Shown piece after piece: positions 1 through 15,100 of a stretch of DNA of 64,000 nt. Source of the DNA: Gari tellinella (taxonomy: Eukaryota; Mollusca; Bivalvia; Cardiida; Psammobiidae). The translations under genes were made by a program, and so were the position numbers. Below the pieces are notes generated by a model, which was given only the letters and a program-made list of their open reading frames with translations, made no database searches and was not told the DNA's origin. Location of the stretch: NCBI GenBank assembly GCA_922989275.2, contig OV277867.1, positions 4,092,001 to 4,156,000 on the forward strand, written 5' to 3'. Position 1 is the first letter of the stretch; each line of letters starts with the position of its first letter.

Positions 1-137
1 GAATGGTACGGCGGTGGGTGACTTTCTATAGGATATCATTCCATCTTCCCAACTTCCAATCGACAAGCCACGCTTTGATGCAATCTTTGCCACCTTTTCT
101 ACGAAATATTTCATCTTGCCGTGATGAGACTCTAGCT
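1..137 (-). CDS. Hexosaminidase exon 7, continuing past the left edge
   Basis: Not visible as a long ORF, but the acceptor CTGTTTTTCATTTTAG is followed by a frame matching the GH20 barrel: LESHHGKMKYFVEKV then AKIASKRGLSIGSWEDGM. W-E-D-G is the conserved strand after the catalytic Asp-Glu pair. The first two bases complete the GAG codon begun by exon 6. The exon runs off the window in frame. Confidence 0.88.
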
Positions 138-3100
138 CTAAAATGAAAAACAGGCGAACTTTGATATCTCGAACTCACATAACTCGAACTATCCGATATT
201 TCGAAACATGAATTGACTTATTTCAAACTCGGTTTAGGCAGACATACCCGTGTTTCAAAGTTAAAACGCGTCTTAGCCGCGTTTTAACTTTGAAGTACGG
301 GTATGTTCGACTTAAGGTGGTTCGACAGCGGGCGGCCCGTATCTCGAGTTCCGGAAATGCTGATGACTTTCACCTGATCTTTGTGGCACGTGCTTATAGT
401 AGTAAATGTAGATAAAGAAAAGTTTGATCTGCTTCAGTGTCTTCTCTGTTAGTCCAGTTGGTACGGTGATTGACTTGCATTCCAAAGGTTCTAGATTCGA
501 TTCCCATTCGCTACAAATCTTCTTTTTTTTAACAAATGGTCCGGTTTTAGTGACTAGTCAATTCATAACGCAGTGATCAAAGGACAGGCTATGTTTAGTC
601 TAGTAATAATGAATAATATCAGATGCAAGTATAGTCAAGTGACAGCTAAATTTGTGAGGATGTATAGCATATATAACAGACGGCAGCTTAACACAGGACA
701 AAAGTAATGACATGATAGCGTCTGCTTAAATCTTTCCTATGCTTTTATTTATAGAATTCGCAAATTAATGGGTTTTGTTAATTGTGAAATATTGATATGA
801 GTGTGACAAGTTTGGGCCCTGATCAGACGGTACGACGGCAAGCGTCGTCCGATCAGGGTCAAATCCGTTTGCAAATAAGTATCGTCGGATTGACAGTGCA
901 AAGGTTACGCAACAACTGAGTCCAAGGTTTGAGTTTGAGATTGAGTTTGAGTTGAGTCTGAGATCGTTGCTAGCAAAAGCACAAATCTGACCAATCAAAT
1001 ACTTGAGAACTATCTCAGACTCAACTCAAAAGCTTTACAACCTTGGAGCCTGTTGTCAGAGCTAGGATAAACAAATATATTTAAGCCAAAGACATTTTTA
1101 AGATAACTTATAAATGAGTTATTCAAAAAAGATTATATTACCGCAGCTAAAAGTTTAAACCTTGTTATGCCAAAACCTAAATAAAAGTAACATACAGTCG
1201 AACTTCGATATCTCGACTCAGTTAAGTCGAACATACCCGTATTTCAAAGTTAAAACGCGGTTCAGCCGCGTTTTAACTTTGAAACACGAGTATGTTCATC
1301 CAAACCAAGCTTGAAATACGGCAAAATCATGTTTCGAAATATCGGATAATTCGAGATAAGCGAGTTGGAGATATCGAAGTTCGACTGTATATATAATACA
1401 GGAAGACATGCGTACCGTTATTCTTATTGCTGAACGATACATGCAGACCTTCAATTATCGAGGAAGCAAAGTGTTCCAATGTTACTAGTGCAAAAGCATC
1501 CAAAGAAAACAATATTTCCAGTGAAGCATAGTGTATTCTAGCGAAAACTGGACACTTCAAACTGATATTTATCAAGTTTTTGTTTATGAAACACAAATAC
1601 TTCACGAATTCTTTAAATATAAAGGATTAACGAATCCTTTTATTTTAAGAGTTCAAAAAGCATTGTTCCCTTAATACAAAGAAATATTAATATACTTGAA
1701 TACTCTAATCATAGAGTTAATCACGACAATTCAAATACCCTTACTTACTACCGCTTTGCGGTATTTAGCAGGTCAACACAAAGATTGTATAGTCTTTATT
1801 CCTACATGACATTGCTGATTTGTTAGTTTTCATGTATGTATGTATGTTATTGTCTGTGTATATGTAAATGGTAATGAATAAAAGAAGTCTAGGCTTCACC
1901 AAAAAAAAAAAGCATAGTGTATTCGGCGTCGATCTATCCTTAATCAATTGAACTGCTAACAAGACGGCGTCTAATAAACGCATATGCCCCCCGGTGGCAT
2001 TCTTGGCAGTATGTTCTGAAGCATTCAAATAAATTTAATGTTAAATTTAAGTTGGTAGTATTGGTGAATTGGTAATGGTAAGAAAAAGCAGCTGTTTAAG
2101 TATTCAACTATTCTAGTAAGTAGTAAAATTTCACTAACAGGGAAAAAGTCCTTTTAGAATATTCTAAGACCAAATTAGGTCAAGGTCAAAACGAAACCTT
2201 AGGTTGAGAGATATGTATAGATTGATAGTGCGCTAAGGTAACTGTATACAGTGGAGAATCTGTTATTCTTTCCCGTTTAAACGCAAACGTACGCAAACGC
2301 ATTACATAGAAAAGGACAACTTTTCGACAATTTTGACTATTCATGTTGATCTGAGTGGCAAACAGTTTGGAGCCTGATCAGACGCTGGGTTACCCGGTGT
2401 CTGATCTGGCTCCAAACTGTTTGCAATGGAAAAAATAGTTTTAGCGTAAACGCGCTTATTGGGAAAGAATAACGTTTTCTCCACTGCATGTATCTAAACA
2501 TTGTAGTGAACGGTGTTGTCGCTAGATCACACAGTAAACTCTTGTTACCCAGAAATAGCATATCTAGAACATTTTAAGTTAACTTGGGTCATAGACAATG
2601 TAAAATTATAGTTGTGTGACAATGGTGAACTGTAAATAGTCCAAGACAACAACATACTGTGTAACTTTAAGCGCCCATTTACTCGAGTAAGTGGCGTTGC
2701 TACTAGAAGAAATGGTAGCATCTAGTTAATCTCGTACGAAGGGACATGCAGAACAATCACTAAATACCCCCTGCGTATATATATATATATATTTATCGCA
2801 TAAAACCGACTCTGGGAGTGTTATAAAGCCATTCAATAAACTATAGTGAAATATCAATATTTGGACTCCGGCCCTACCTGTTCGTCCACGGGCGCTGCAT
2901 GGCGCAGGGCGCCAACTGACGTCATTTGCCATGGCGTTACTGTAAACAACGTCAAGTTTTGGCGGTAAATATATATGGCAGAGAGACAAAAAACTACGGA
3001 TTCAGTTGACTTAAAAGGGTTTTAAAATGTTTATGTGATAAATAGGATTTAACATTCGTGCTCATTATTTATCATTCTTAATAAACTCGTTGACTAAAAT

Positions 3101-6100
3101 AAATATAACGCTCGCCAAGGCTCGCGTCATATTGTTTTAGTCAACTCGTTTATTAAAAATGATAATTAATGAGCACTCGTGTAAGATCCTCTATATATAT
3201 ATGAGGTCACAAGAAGCGAAATTCTTTATAACCGAACCTGTATCATGTTTAGCTAGCTCTATACAGGCCTTCGACTCTGTCCATGCTTGGTCCACTACTT
3301 CATCGCCTCCAAAATGAAACATTCTCAACGGTGTGATCTCATCATGTAAGCGTTTCACCTCTGTCATTAATTTGTCTATAAAGCTGTATGTTGTTTGTAT
3401 ACACGGGTTTATCACGTTGTTTCTGAAAAATTGACCAGAAGTTAAATCCGATTGGTCATCTTTTTCAACTATGGCATATGTTTCTTCAGGGTTCACGCGA
3501 GACTTAGAGAGAAATGACGAAATGGCGGCGTGACTATGCCCCGGCATGTCGAACTCGGGTATGACTTCTATGTGCAGTTTGAAGGCATGTTTCAATAGTC
3601 TTTGGTAAGTTGTTGTATCATAGAATCCTGATCCTGACGTGTTCGTGAAAGGCCCCGAACCAAGCATAGGCATAATACACATGTCTTCGTCAGGGTCGTA
3701 GCAGCGTTGTGAGCCGATCTGAATAGCAACAAATATACAGTAAAACCTCTCTATTACAACCACTTAATTGTGGTCATTAGCAGGCTTTAATGGCAGGTGA
3801 CTGTTTAAGATAAGATGAACGTAAAACAGAAAGCTCCCTTTATGTTCACCTTGCTTTAATCTTACAGCTGTATTCAATGACCTAAATCAGCCCTGTTTGA
3901 GTGGTCGTAACAGAGAGTATTTACTGTACCTACAGTCAGACATGTCTTAGTTAACTCATTCGCCCCTGAAACATTTAATGGACAATTTCAATTTCCAATT
4001 AGTTTTTGTTATTTTTTGACAATTTATAGTTGATTTTAACAATATCTTGCAAAATGACAAACAATACATACCCTTATTAGAGGACTCCTACAAGAGCACT
4101 CTGATTAGGGTCTACACTGTTTGCCATCAGACAAGTGTGCCTTTAATATATTAAGCGACTAATGAAATGAATAAAAAGAATAACGAATAGTAAAAATGTG
4201 TGGCTGCTTAATAGAGAGCAAAAAAATGCAGACATCCTATATACGATCTTTCTGTATTAGTTATACCCTGCATTAAACTGTAACCTGCCCTACAGCCTTC
4301 AATATTATATCCTTGTTAGTGGTCGCTTATTACATGTACAATAATGGAATCATGAATAAACAATATTTTACTAATACGGTCGGTTTAAGCACATGCGCGT
4401 TTATTGGGAATTGATAATGTCTTCTCCACTTTGAGGAGGTTGTTGTTAATGTTATGTCGTATAAATTATTTCACTATCATGTTGTTGTCCGTCTTAACTT
4501 TGTCGTCTCCAATTTATTTTTCAATATCAGGCACACTGCTTGAAGCAAAGATGGTTCCATTATTTGTTAAACACATAACAAAAGGTAAAAAGTATTCATT
4601 TTCAGATACGTCGATTGTTGCAGGTGCGGATTGGTTTATGTAATGCTTAACAACTTTAACTTTGCATCCAAAGGAACACTTTTTATACATTTTTGATCGC
4701 ATAACATACATTTACATTCAGAATATTGACATAAAACATATGTGCCGGTATACGTACACGGGGAGTAAGCGTATGTTTTCTTGACGTTGTGAGTCGATGT
4801 GTGATTCGAGTCTTGCCATGGATATACAACAATTTGATAGCATGGTTGTTTTACTAATGTTTTCTTGACGCTGTCGGTTTATTCGCCATTCTAGAGTTGT
4901 CACAGATATTTAGCTACATGTGTTTTTGTTCGCTTGACTGTTTCACTAATGTTTCCTTGACGCAGTGAGTTTATTCGCGTTGGTCCTGGATGTACAACTA
5001 TTTATTAGCATGATAGTTTTTACTAATGATTCCTTGACATTGTGAGTTGATGAGTGATTCAAAATTTTGCTATGGATATACAACTATTTGTTTGCAGTGT
5101 TGTTTAACTAATGCTTCCTTGATACTGTGAGTTTATTCGCGCTGGAAATACAACTACTTGTTAGCATTGTTTGTTTTCTAATGCTTCCTTGAAGCTGTGA
5201 GTTTATTCACGTTGGAGAAACAGCTACTTGTTAGCATTGTTTATTTACTAATGCTTCCTTGGCGCTGTGAGTTTATTCGCTTTGGATATACAACTATTTG
5301 TTAGCATGATTGTTTTACTAATTATTCATTGGCGTCGTGAGCTGATGCGAGATTCTGGACGTGTCATGGGTATACAACTGTTTGTTAGTATGATTGTTTT
5401 CTAATGATACCTTTAAGTCTTTAATTGATGCGTCATTATAGAATATTGATGGATATACAGCTTTTTATTAGCATGGTTGTTTTACTTATGCTTTTTTGCC
5501 CTAGTGGGGTTTTGCGTGATTTTAAAGTAGTCATGGACATACAGCTACATGTATTTGTTATGTTACCAATGTTTCATTACACTAGTAAGTTTATGTGTGA
5601 TTTTAGAGTACTCATGGATATACAGTTACATGTATTTGTTATTTTACTAATGATTCATTGCCCTTGTGAGGACTATGCGTATTTTAGAGTAGTCATGGGT
5701 ATTCAACTATATGTATTTGTTATTTCACTAATAGTTCATTGACTTAGTGAGTTGATGCGTGATTCTAGAGTTGTAATGCGTATATAGTTACTTGTAAGCA
5801 TGGTTATTGAATTAATGTTTCAATGACGTAGTGAGTTGATGCATGAGTCTAGAGGTGTCATGGATATACATGTACAACTATCTGTTAGCATGTATATCTT
5901 ACTAATGCTTCCTTGGAATTGTGAGTGTATCCGTTATTCTAGAATGTTCAAGGATAAACAGCTATTTGTTGGCATGAACATTTTCTATATCTATAAATAA
6001 ACATGTATAACTGTGCCCATATATGTTTTACAAACCTTGGTTAATTCGGGCATTCCCGGTATCTCAAGTCGCCAGCCTTCGTCGTCGGAGAGGTGCAGAT

Positions 6101-9100
6101 GGAGTTTGTTCATTTTGTACATTGCCATTGCGTCCATTATTTTCTTTATCTCTTTTTCTCCATGGAAATTTCTGGCCACGTCTGAAATAATAAGTAATTT
6201 ATATACATGTATATAAAACATGTGCCATGGCATACATATGTATGATATAAGATCGATTTTAGCAAGTTCGAAGTATCGAGTTTTCACTACAATGTATATA
6301 GATATACATATGTAAAACTGTTTGATGCGTATACGAATTGTAAAGACTAGCCAAATATATAATATTTCCTTATTTCAGAAATAGAACATACATTTTAAAA
6401 CACATGTACATACCAATGTGCAATCCACGGTAAGCATAACGCGGAGCATCAAACACTCTGAAACCAGGGGTGCTGCGGTATCTACTGCCTCTCGGTCGGA
6501 ACAAAATACTAAATAATGTCTGTGTGGCATAGAAACTTCCGGTTTCAGTGGTGGAAGTGACGTGTATTGCCTGGTTCGCAGCATCCGATGTCACAATGTA
6601 AGCCTCGTCCGTCATTATGTCGTGCCGACCGAGATCTACTGCATCCATGTTGAAATCAATATATCTTCTTACAGGATTAGAGGTAACAAGCTTTACTTTC
6701 AATTTCTCTGTAAATGAAACGGGTAGTAAAGTATTGGTCGATACAATATATCGGTACAGTGGAGAATCTGTTATTCTTTCCCGTTTAAACGCAAAGGTAC
6801 GCAAACGCAAAGCACTAAAACGTAGAAAAGAACAACTTTTGGACAATTGTGATAATTCTTGTTTATCTTGGTGGCAAACAGATTGGAGCCTGATCAGACG
6901 CCGGGTTACCCGGCGTCTGATCTGGCTCCAAACTGTTTGCACTGCAAATAATAGTTTTAGCGTAAACGCGTTTATTGGGAAAGAATAACAGATTCTCCAC
7001 TGTATGTAGACGATTCCCTTCTGCACAAGTGCTATCTAGATATTCATTTTGTTCAAAATACATCTAGTGTTTGAGATATCTTTATATCAATTACTCAAAG
7101 TTGGATAATGGCCATGCGTTTCTCACTGATTGTCATGCGTGTTTAACTATTGCATGTATATCCAAAAGGCTAGCATTGGGTGCGAAAATATTATTTAACT
7201 CTGCGGGGTCTGTATGTCCGTCAGTCCGTCCATCCGCCCGTACGAGTCACTTTTGTTTTGGGTATAATATTTCCCATACCTCATAAGTTAGGGATACCAA
7301 ATAGAGTATGAGCACATCTTCAGGCTACTGTTACAGTGGAGAAAACGTTATTCCTTCTCGTTTAAACGCAAACGTACGCAAACGCAAAGCACTAACACGT
7401 AGAAAAGGGCAACTTTTGGACAATTCTGACTATTCATGTTTATTTTGGTGGCAAACAGTTTGGAGCCTGATCAGACGCCGGGTTACCCGGCGTCTGATCT
7501 GGCTCCAAACTGTTTGCAATGGAAAAAATAGTTTTAGAGCAAATGCGTTTATTGGGAAAGAATAACGTTTTCTCCACTGTACCTTGACCTTTAACCTCAA
7601 CTATAGAAAAAGCTTGTCCGGCGCAATATTTCCTATACAGCACCAGCTAAGGGGTACCAAATTTGTCGTGCGAGTACATGACGTAACATTTTCAGGTAAC
7701 TGTGACCTTGGCCTTGGACTCCATTTAAAGAAAGCATCGTCCAGTGCATAGTTTCTACATCACATCAGATAGAGGTACCACATTTTATGTGTGAGTACAT
7801 CTTGGAATATTGAAGTGTGTCATTATAAGTGTCTAGTTTAGCAAACGATCTTTAATGCAGACTATATCTGTTTTCAAATCTAAATATGTACCGAAAGGTG
7901 ACAGAGACCAGAATTAGAATAGAGCCATCACCTGAAGAAGAAAGTCACAGTGAAGAAGGCGTTAGTCTTTCCCGTTTAAACCCAAACGCGTTGCAATAGA
8001 TATAGAAAATGCTACTTTTTTTCAAATGTGTAAAAATTCATTTTACCCGGCGTCTGGTCTGGCGGCAAACTGTTTGCAATTGTCGTAAAAACGCGTTTAT
8101 CGGGAAAGAATACAATCTTCTCCGCTATATAAGTTTGAGATTGTTTGAGCAAATTGGGTATTATTTTAATGGTGATCAAAGTTCATTTTCCTAATTACGT
8201 ACCTACCTGCCAGATATTTAGAAATCATTGGAAAGTCCTTAGATCTTACAACAACCCATTGTTCTGAGTTGTATTCTATTGAGTTTTGGGGATCAACTCT
8301 CATTTCTAGTGGTGTCGGCAGTACTTTTATATCGTCCACATCCACTGTCCTATCCGCGGCGTGATATAGTCTATACCGCTCCGACGCCGATAACGTGTGG
8401 CTAGGATCATAAGGAGAGTCCTTATATTGTTCTGGGTGACTGAAATCTTGCACAAACGACAAAGCATTACCCTCTGTGCTAGTTAAAACACTTGGTGTAA
8501 GATTTGCGCCAACAACGAACCAATTAGGCATAGAATCTGAGCGCGCAATCTTCGAGTACATAGCCTTCAATAAACACACCAAAGATTGTCCAGGTTTCAA
8601 CTCTTTGAAATATCCGCCAACAGGTTCAAACCAAAATAGATTGCCATCGAAATGATACACTTTTAAATTACACTTATAAATGTAGAACCCAGACGGGTAG
8701 GGATACCAGTTTTGTTCTATGAACTGTAAAGAGTAAAAGAATAGTCGCCATCTCTGGGAAAGAATGGTTTGTGTTCCTTTGTTTACAAAGGTATAGTTGG
8801 CGATAAAGAAATCGCCTTCATTGGAGACGACACTGTATTGAACCTGCAGGTTTGCGGCTATGTAGTTGATATCGCTCTGTGTTGGGTCTGGAATCGTGGT
8901 CTCTGAAAATAACAAGATACAGTAAAACCCAGCTTTAGCATCTCAAGTTAGAAATATATACATGAAGTAAAACATGTGTTAAGCGACCACTGAATGGAGA
9001 TACATCGTGATTTTCAAGGTAAGCGCTTATAGATTGTGTGCAAAAGTCGTGTAGATGAAGCCTTCTGCATGACTTTTACCCTGCATTAAGCTGCCACCTG

Positions 9101-12100
9101 TCATAAATACAAAAAATGTATCGTTTCTTTAGTGGTCGCTTAACCCATTTGTGACCAAGATCTTATATATGGGACATAGGCAAACAGTGTAGACTCTGAT
9201 CAGGCGCCGCATAATGCGGCGTCTGATCAGAATCTATACTGTATTCTGATAGGATTTTAAATATAAAACGAAACTAAAAATTTAGACCAGGCACCCCTTA
9301 GGTCAGAAATTGACGAATCCAATATAGGAGCATGGAAAAATCGACTTGGTGCAAATGGGTTAAACACATGTTTGACTATATAATACTTACGGGTGTGTCA
9401 TACACAACATGCTAGGTACTATACAGTAAGAACGAATGTTAATATTCAGAGAAAGGTGAGTGAATAACCCATTCACTGTCATGACGTCATCATTTTTAAA
9501 CAATTGTCATCTGCTTTTATCTATAAAATGTGGACTTAAGCTGTTTCTTTTTTTCTTTTTTTTATTCAGATATAATAGTCATACATTTCATTTCCTACGT
9601 CACATACAAACAGACCAACAAAGTAATGTACATTAAACTTTGCATTGAAATCAATGAAATATATATTAGCAAACTAAATAAGTGTTGAATGATGCAACTT
9701 GTCTCTTGAATGTAAATATGAGAAAATACTTTATTAGAACGAATATAAAAAAAATGAAAGACAAAAAATGAAAATACTGACAAGACATGTATTATTTCCA
9801 AGTTATAAATATTACAGTACTATTATATGCCTTACTGTAGTATAAACAAAGTATCATACAACCCGTATTACAGTGGAGAATCTGTTATTCTTTCCCGTTT
9901 AAACGCAAACGCAAAGCACTAAAACGTAGAAAAGAACAACTTTTGGACAATTCTGATAATTCTTGTTTATCTTGGTGGAAACAGTTTGAAGCCTGATCAG
10001 ACGCCGGGTTACCCGGCGTCTGATCTGGCTCCAAAATATTTGCACTGCAAATAATAGTTTTAGCGCAAACGCGTTTATTGGAAAAGAATAACAGATTATC
10101 CACTGTACCTGTGTTATTACATGTTTGATTAATAATACCCCATGCTAGTTTCAATGAATTAATCAATCCGGTTCAGGCCTGCCATAAGTTGATAAAAAAT
10201 ATCCTAAGATTTCAAATTTTTTAATTTTTCAAGCTCGATTTTTTCGATTATACCTTTAACCCATAGTCTGTTTCTAGTTTTTAAGACACGTGATGCTTAA
10301 AGCAGGTTGAAAGTAAAGCAGAATGCGCATTAGGGCACATTCTGTTTTACTTTCAGCCTGTTTTAACCTTCCATCTGTTGGAATAAAAATCCGAAGATTT
10401 CGGAAAAATCCGGAGAAATGGCAGCCCTGCCGGTTATTTAAGGCATAACTTTCTTTGTTTTACATAAAGATATGTATCGTTTCATTTCTGAAAACAAATA
10501 CCTAGATTGAGATCATTTTGACCGGTACCAAACAGTACATAATTATAAACTATGTATTTTGAGTGATGGGTTATATTCTACCAACTTATATGAAATGTGT
10601 CCTAGTATTGGTTTTACTTTACAACCTTCCTAAACAAGATGAGCAATAGGTTCTTCATGGTTATAACAAAAGTGCAAAAATTAGAATTGCCATGAAATAT
10701 TCTATATTACGATAGTCTATGAGACATGATGGGCACTGGGTCATGAAAAAGTGTGTACACCCAGATCAGAAGGTGCATTTTGCATCTTTAACATAATATT
10801 TTCAATTTATATATTCATGAATACAGTGGAGAATCTGTTATTCTTTCCCAATAAACGCGTTTACGCTAAAACTATTATTTGCAGTGCAAACAGTTTGGAG
10901 CCAGATCAGACGCCGGGTAACCCGGCGTCTGATCAGGCTCCAAACTGTTTGCCACCAAGATAAACATGAAATATCAGAATTGTCCAAAAGTTGTTCTTTT
11001 CTACGTTTTAGCGCTTTGCGTTTGCGTACGTTTGCGTTTAAACGGGAAAGAATAACAGATTCTCCACTGTACATGTATATATAGTAAGAAATGTTTTCCA
11101 TACCCTAGCAGATAGCTAACACAGGCTAAAGTTAAAGCAGAATGCTTTACGAGTATGTAGTCAACTATCACGAAAACTAAAACAGGCTGTGTGGTAAAGG
11201 GTTTAGAGGATACAGCCTTGTGAAGTTCATTACCATAATAAAAGAAGAATATAAAGGCCACATGCTAGTTTCGTCTAGGTCAAACTATAGCGCTTTTTAA
11301 CTCTTTACACGATATTTTTCTTCTGCAAAACTGTCTTCTGCTACTGTTAACCCTTAGCCCGCCAAATAAATTGTCGTCTGCTATATTTCTCGTCTGCTTC
11401 AAGTTTCAAAGTGCTTCAAAGTTGCTCAAAATTGCTGAAAATGTTGTCCGAGTGTCAAACAGCTTGGATCCAGATGAGACGTCGAGTTACTCGGCGTCTC
11501 ATCCGGATCCAAGCTGTTTGCATATGGAGCTATAGTCGTGAGTGGCAGGCTAAGGGTTAAAAAATAAGAACTCTCTCAGAATTTCTTTTTAAATTGAGAT
11601 TAGAACTTCAAACAGATTTGGATTCAGATGAGAGATCACAGTATTCGACGTCTCGTCTGGACACAAACTGTTTGCAATAGTAACCACCGTCTCATTGTGA
11701 ACGGGGAAAAGGTTATCAAATTGATAGAGGGGGTTCTCAACTCTCTTTGATTTGAACCTAAACGCACATTCAAAGCGGAATGCTTGATTAATCGATAAAG
11801 GTATTTATTCAATATATAAAGGTTGATGTATTGGTTATATAGCAATCACTTTTGTCAACTTGCAGATACAAAGTTATCGTACTATGCGGAATGGGACGTT
11901 CATTCTGAAATGGTTGAAAAGTATCAGGGCTGCCATTTCTCCGGATTTTTCCTAAATCTCCGGATTTTTTTCCAGTACATGGTAGCTTAAAGCAGGCTGA
12001 AAGTAAAGCAGAATGCGCCCTAAGGCGCACTCTGCTTTACTTACAGCCTGCTTTAAGAATTCGCATGTCAACAAAACAAGAAAAAGGCTATGGAGTAAAT

Positions 12101-15100
12101 GTACGATTTGTAAAATCACACTTGAAAAAAGCAAATTTGGAAATCTCAGGATTTTTCATGTCAACTTATGGCAGCCCTGAAGTATGGTGACAAGAAACAC
12201 CCAGTCGGGTCAAAGATCCTTACAAACCCGTCCCTTATATAACCTAACTAGACTTTGTTTAGGGGAAAATGTACAGTAAAATCTCTCTATTACGACCACT
12301 TATACGAAGGCTAATTGATTGTATAAAATACAGGTGACAGCTAAAAACAAGGTGACAGTAAACCAGAAAGCTCCTATAGGAGCTTTCTGTTTTACTGTCA
12401 CCTTGCTTTAAGCAGTCATCTGTCGTAAACACCTTATGCTTAACATAATTTAGTGATCGTAATAGAGGGGTTTTACTGTATGTCTCTCCCGTATATCCCT
12501 ATACCACTGAAGCATTCTATGTAGGAAAATATTCAAAGGGTTATAACGTTCGCCAAAAACGATCACTGCCATATTCCAAGCCACATGAACACCTTCAAAT
12601 ATTAGTACATGTAATTGATCTGTTAAAGTTTGGAGCAAACCCCTTCAATAGTGTAGAAGTAGATAGCTGCACAATAGTGTTTGCCTATACATGTATATTC
12701 TATGTAAGAAAAACATTCAAAGGGCCATAACTTTTGTCAAATATGTCTCATCTAAAATCCCAAACCACGTGAACATCTTCCTATATAAATAGTTAATCAG
12801 TGACAGTTTGGGGTTAAATCCCTCAAGCAGTGTAGGCAGGTATTGGCTGCTTTAGCTTTTTAACAGACAGACAGAAATCACAACATTAATGTCTCCCTCC
12901 TAAACAGGGAAGACATTATTAATATATAGTCGAAACTCTTTACTTCGAACTCGAGAGTTAAATTTCGATAAATCGATCTCGCTTAAGTCGAACATACCCG
13001 TATTTCAAAGTTTAAACGTAGCTCAGCCATATGGGTATGTTCGAACTAACGCGACTTCTAGCTATCGAGTTTCGAGTGTACTTAGGAATACATGGTGCTA
13101 TATCATGCATTCGGAACTCCTCGACACTTTTCGGCAAAACGATAGTTCAAGCTTACCGGAAATAGGAAAGGTTTTGCTAAAATAATGGGTGCTGTCATAC
13201 GTTACACGTTTAGTCCAATCACGTAAGTCCTCCGTGCTCCAGTGCAGGATAACGCGAAATCTGACCCGGATCAGAACTCCTAGACACGCGTGTCGATATT
13301 TTTTTGGCCAAAATGTCTTTTAAAATTCTTACCGGGAGAAATTGAATTAGGTGAACATTCTGCAACAGGGAATATTGCAGCAGATAGTTTTTATGTTACT
13401 TTATGTTACATGTTTTTTAACACCAGACAAAAATTGTTTCAACTCACCGCCAAACAACTGAATATGCAGATTGTACTTAGAACCAGTGTATGGTCCCTTC
13501 TCATTGGCACTGAAAATATAAACTATGATTCTAAGCATTCATGTACATTTGAGATGACGCTATTACAGCACTCCCTCTCTACAACGATACCCGGTGGGAG
13601 ACAATAAGTATGTGCGTTGTTCGGAGGGAGTCGTTTTAGGGAGGGAACTTGTCTTGCATTTGCAAACAACTTGAATCCAGATCAGACGCCGCGTAACGCG
13701 GCGTCTGATCTGGATTCAATCTGTTTGCCACTTGTCACTTGTTACTAAGTTGTTTCTGTCAAAATGCCCATTATGTATTGTAACTTTGAGCAAAACAGCA
13801 GACGACAATTTTAGGCAGACGACATTGCAACCGTGATTAAGTTTGACATACTTGTCCTGTTTAAGGAACAGTGGCAAGTGTCGATGTAAGGAGGGAGTCG
13901 TTGTTGGGAGGGCCGTTGTAGAGAGGGACCACTGTATTTTCCAGCAAACGGTGTGTGCTGATCAATATACATATTTGTCCGTTGTAAGCAGTTTGGAGCC
14001 ATATCGAACATCGAGTAACTCGGCATCTCGGGTCGGGCTCTACACGGTTTGCCTCTGAGATATTAATAGATTTGTAACACTTAAATTGCGTTTGTGTTTA
14101 GTATCGTTTAACCCTTTCCCTTATAGAAGCGACTTTGAGCGCATTCATTTTATTCATCCGCCAAAGAAAATAGTTCCATTTTATACTGTCATGAATATGT
14201 ACTATAAGAAATATTTTCTATATACTAGCAGATAATAACTTAAAGTAGGCTGAAAGTAAAGCAGAATGTGCCCTAGGGCACATTCTGCTTTACTTTCAGC
14301 CTGCTTTAATAGGTCACATATCTGAACTATCAGAAACAGGCTTTGGGTTAAATAGTTAAAAGGGAAAACTAACCTCTGTGGTTGCAAATCAATAAGGACC
14401 AATAACATGCAGTAATACAGCAGTATTTGTCCTATATTCAACAGAAAATGTCTGCATTATTTCCATACAGGTTTAAACCACTAATATTGTAACGAACTCA
14501 ACATAATGTGCGTACTGGAAGATTTCATTTAGATGAGTAAGGGTGGTCTCAAGACGCTTCAATGTTTATCCATAGAGCAGATCATTTCAAATGACATAGC
14601 GAACAGTACAGACCCTGGAGAGATATCGCAGTTTGTGGCATACAGTGGAGAATCTGTTATTCTTTCCCGTTTAAACGCAAACGTACGCAAACGCAAAGCA
14701 CTAAAACGTAGAAAAGAACAACTTTTGGACAATTCTGATAATTCATGTTTATCTTGGTGGCAAACAGTTTGGAGCCTGATCAGACGCCGGGTTACCCGGC
14801 GTCTGATCTGGCTCCAAACTGTTTGCACTACAAATAATAGTTTAAGCGTAAACGCGTTTATTGGGAAAGAATAACAGATTCTCCACTGTATCATAAGGGC
14901 AGGCACTGTTTGCTAATGACTACACAGTGGGCGACATAATAATACATTTGTAATATATTTGTCAGGGCTGCCATTTCTCCGGATTTTTCCTAAATCTCCG
15001 GATTTGTGTCCACTACATGGTATCTTAAACCAGGCTGAAAGTAAAGCAGAATGCGCCCTAAGGCGCATTCTGCTTTACTTACAACCTGCTTTATGTAGTC

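Noticed and set aside
444..520. Functional tRNA gene
   Set aside because: A and B boxes are present but the ends do not form an acceptor stem; a SINE head fits better.
6617..6988. Recurring open frames of 60-140 residues with peptides like SFPINAFTLKLLF and QTVWSQIRRRVTRRLIRLQ, on both strands at about 25 places
   Set aside because: They are translations of family A MITEs. The frame stays open because the palindromic element happens to lack stops; copies with indels keep the same DNA ends but not the frame.
9178..9242. Rho-independent terminator or integron attC-like site
   Set aside because: The hairpins resemble such sites in shape, but the host is a eukaryote and the hairpins lie inside transposon ends.
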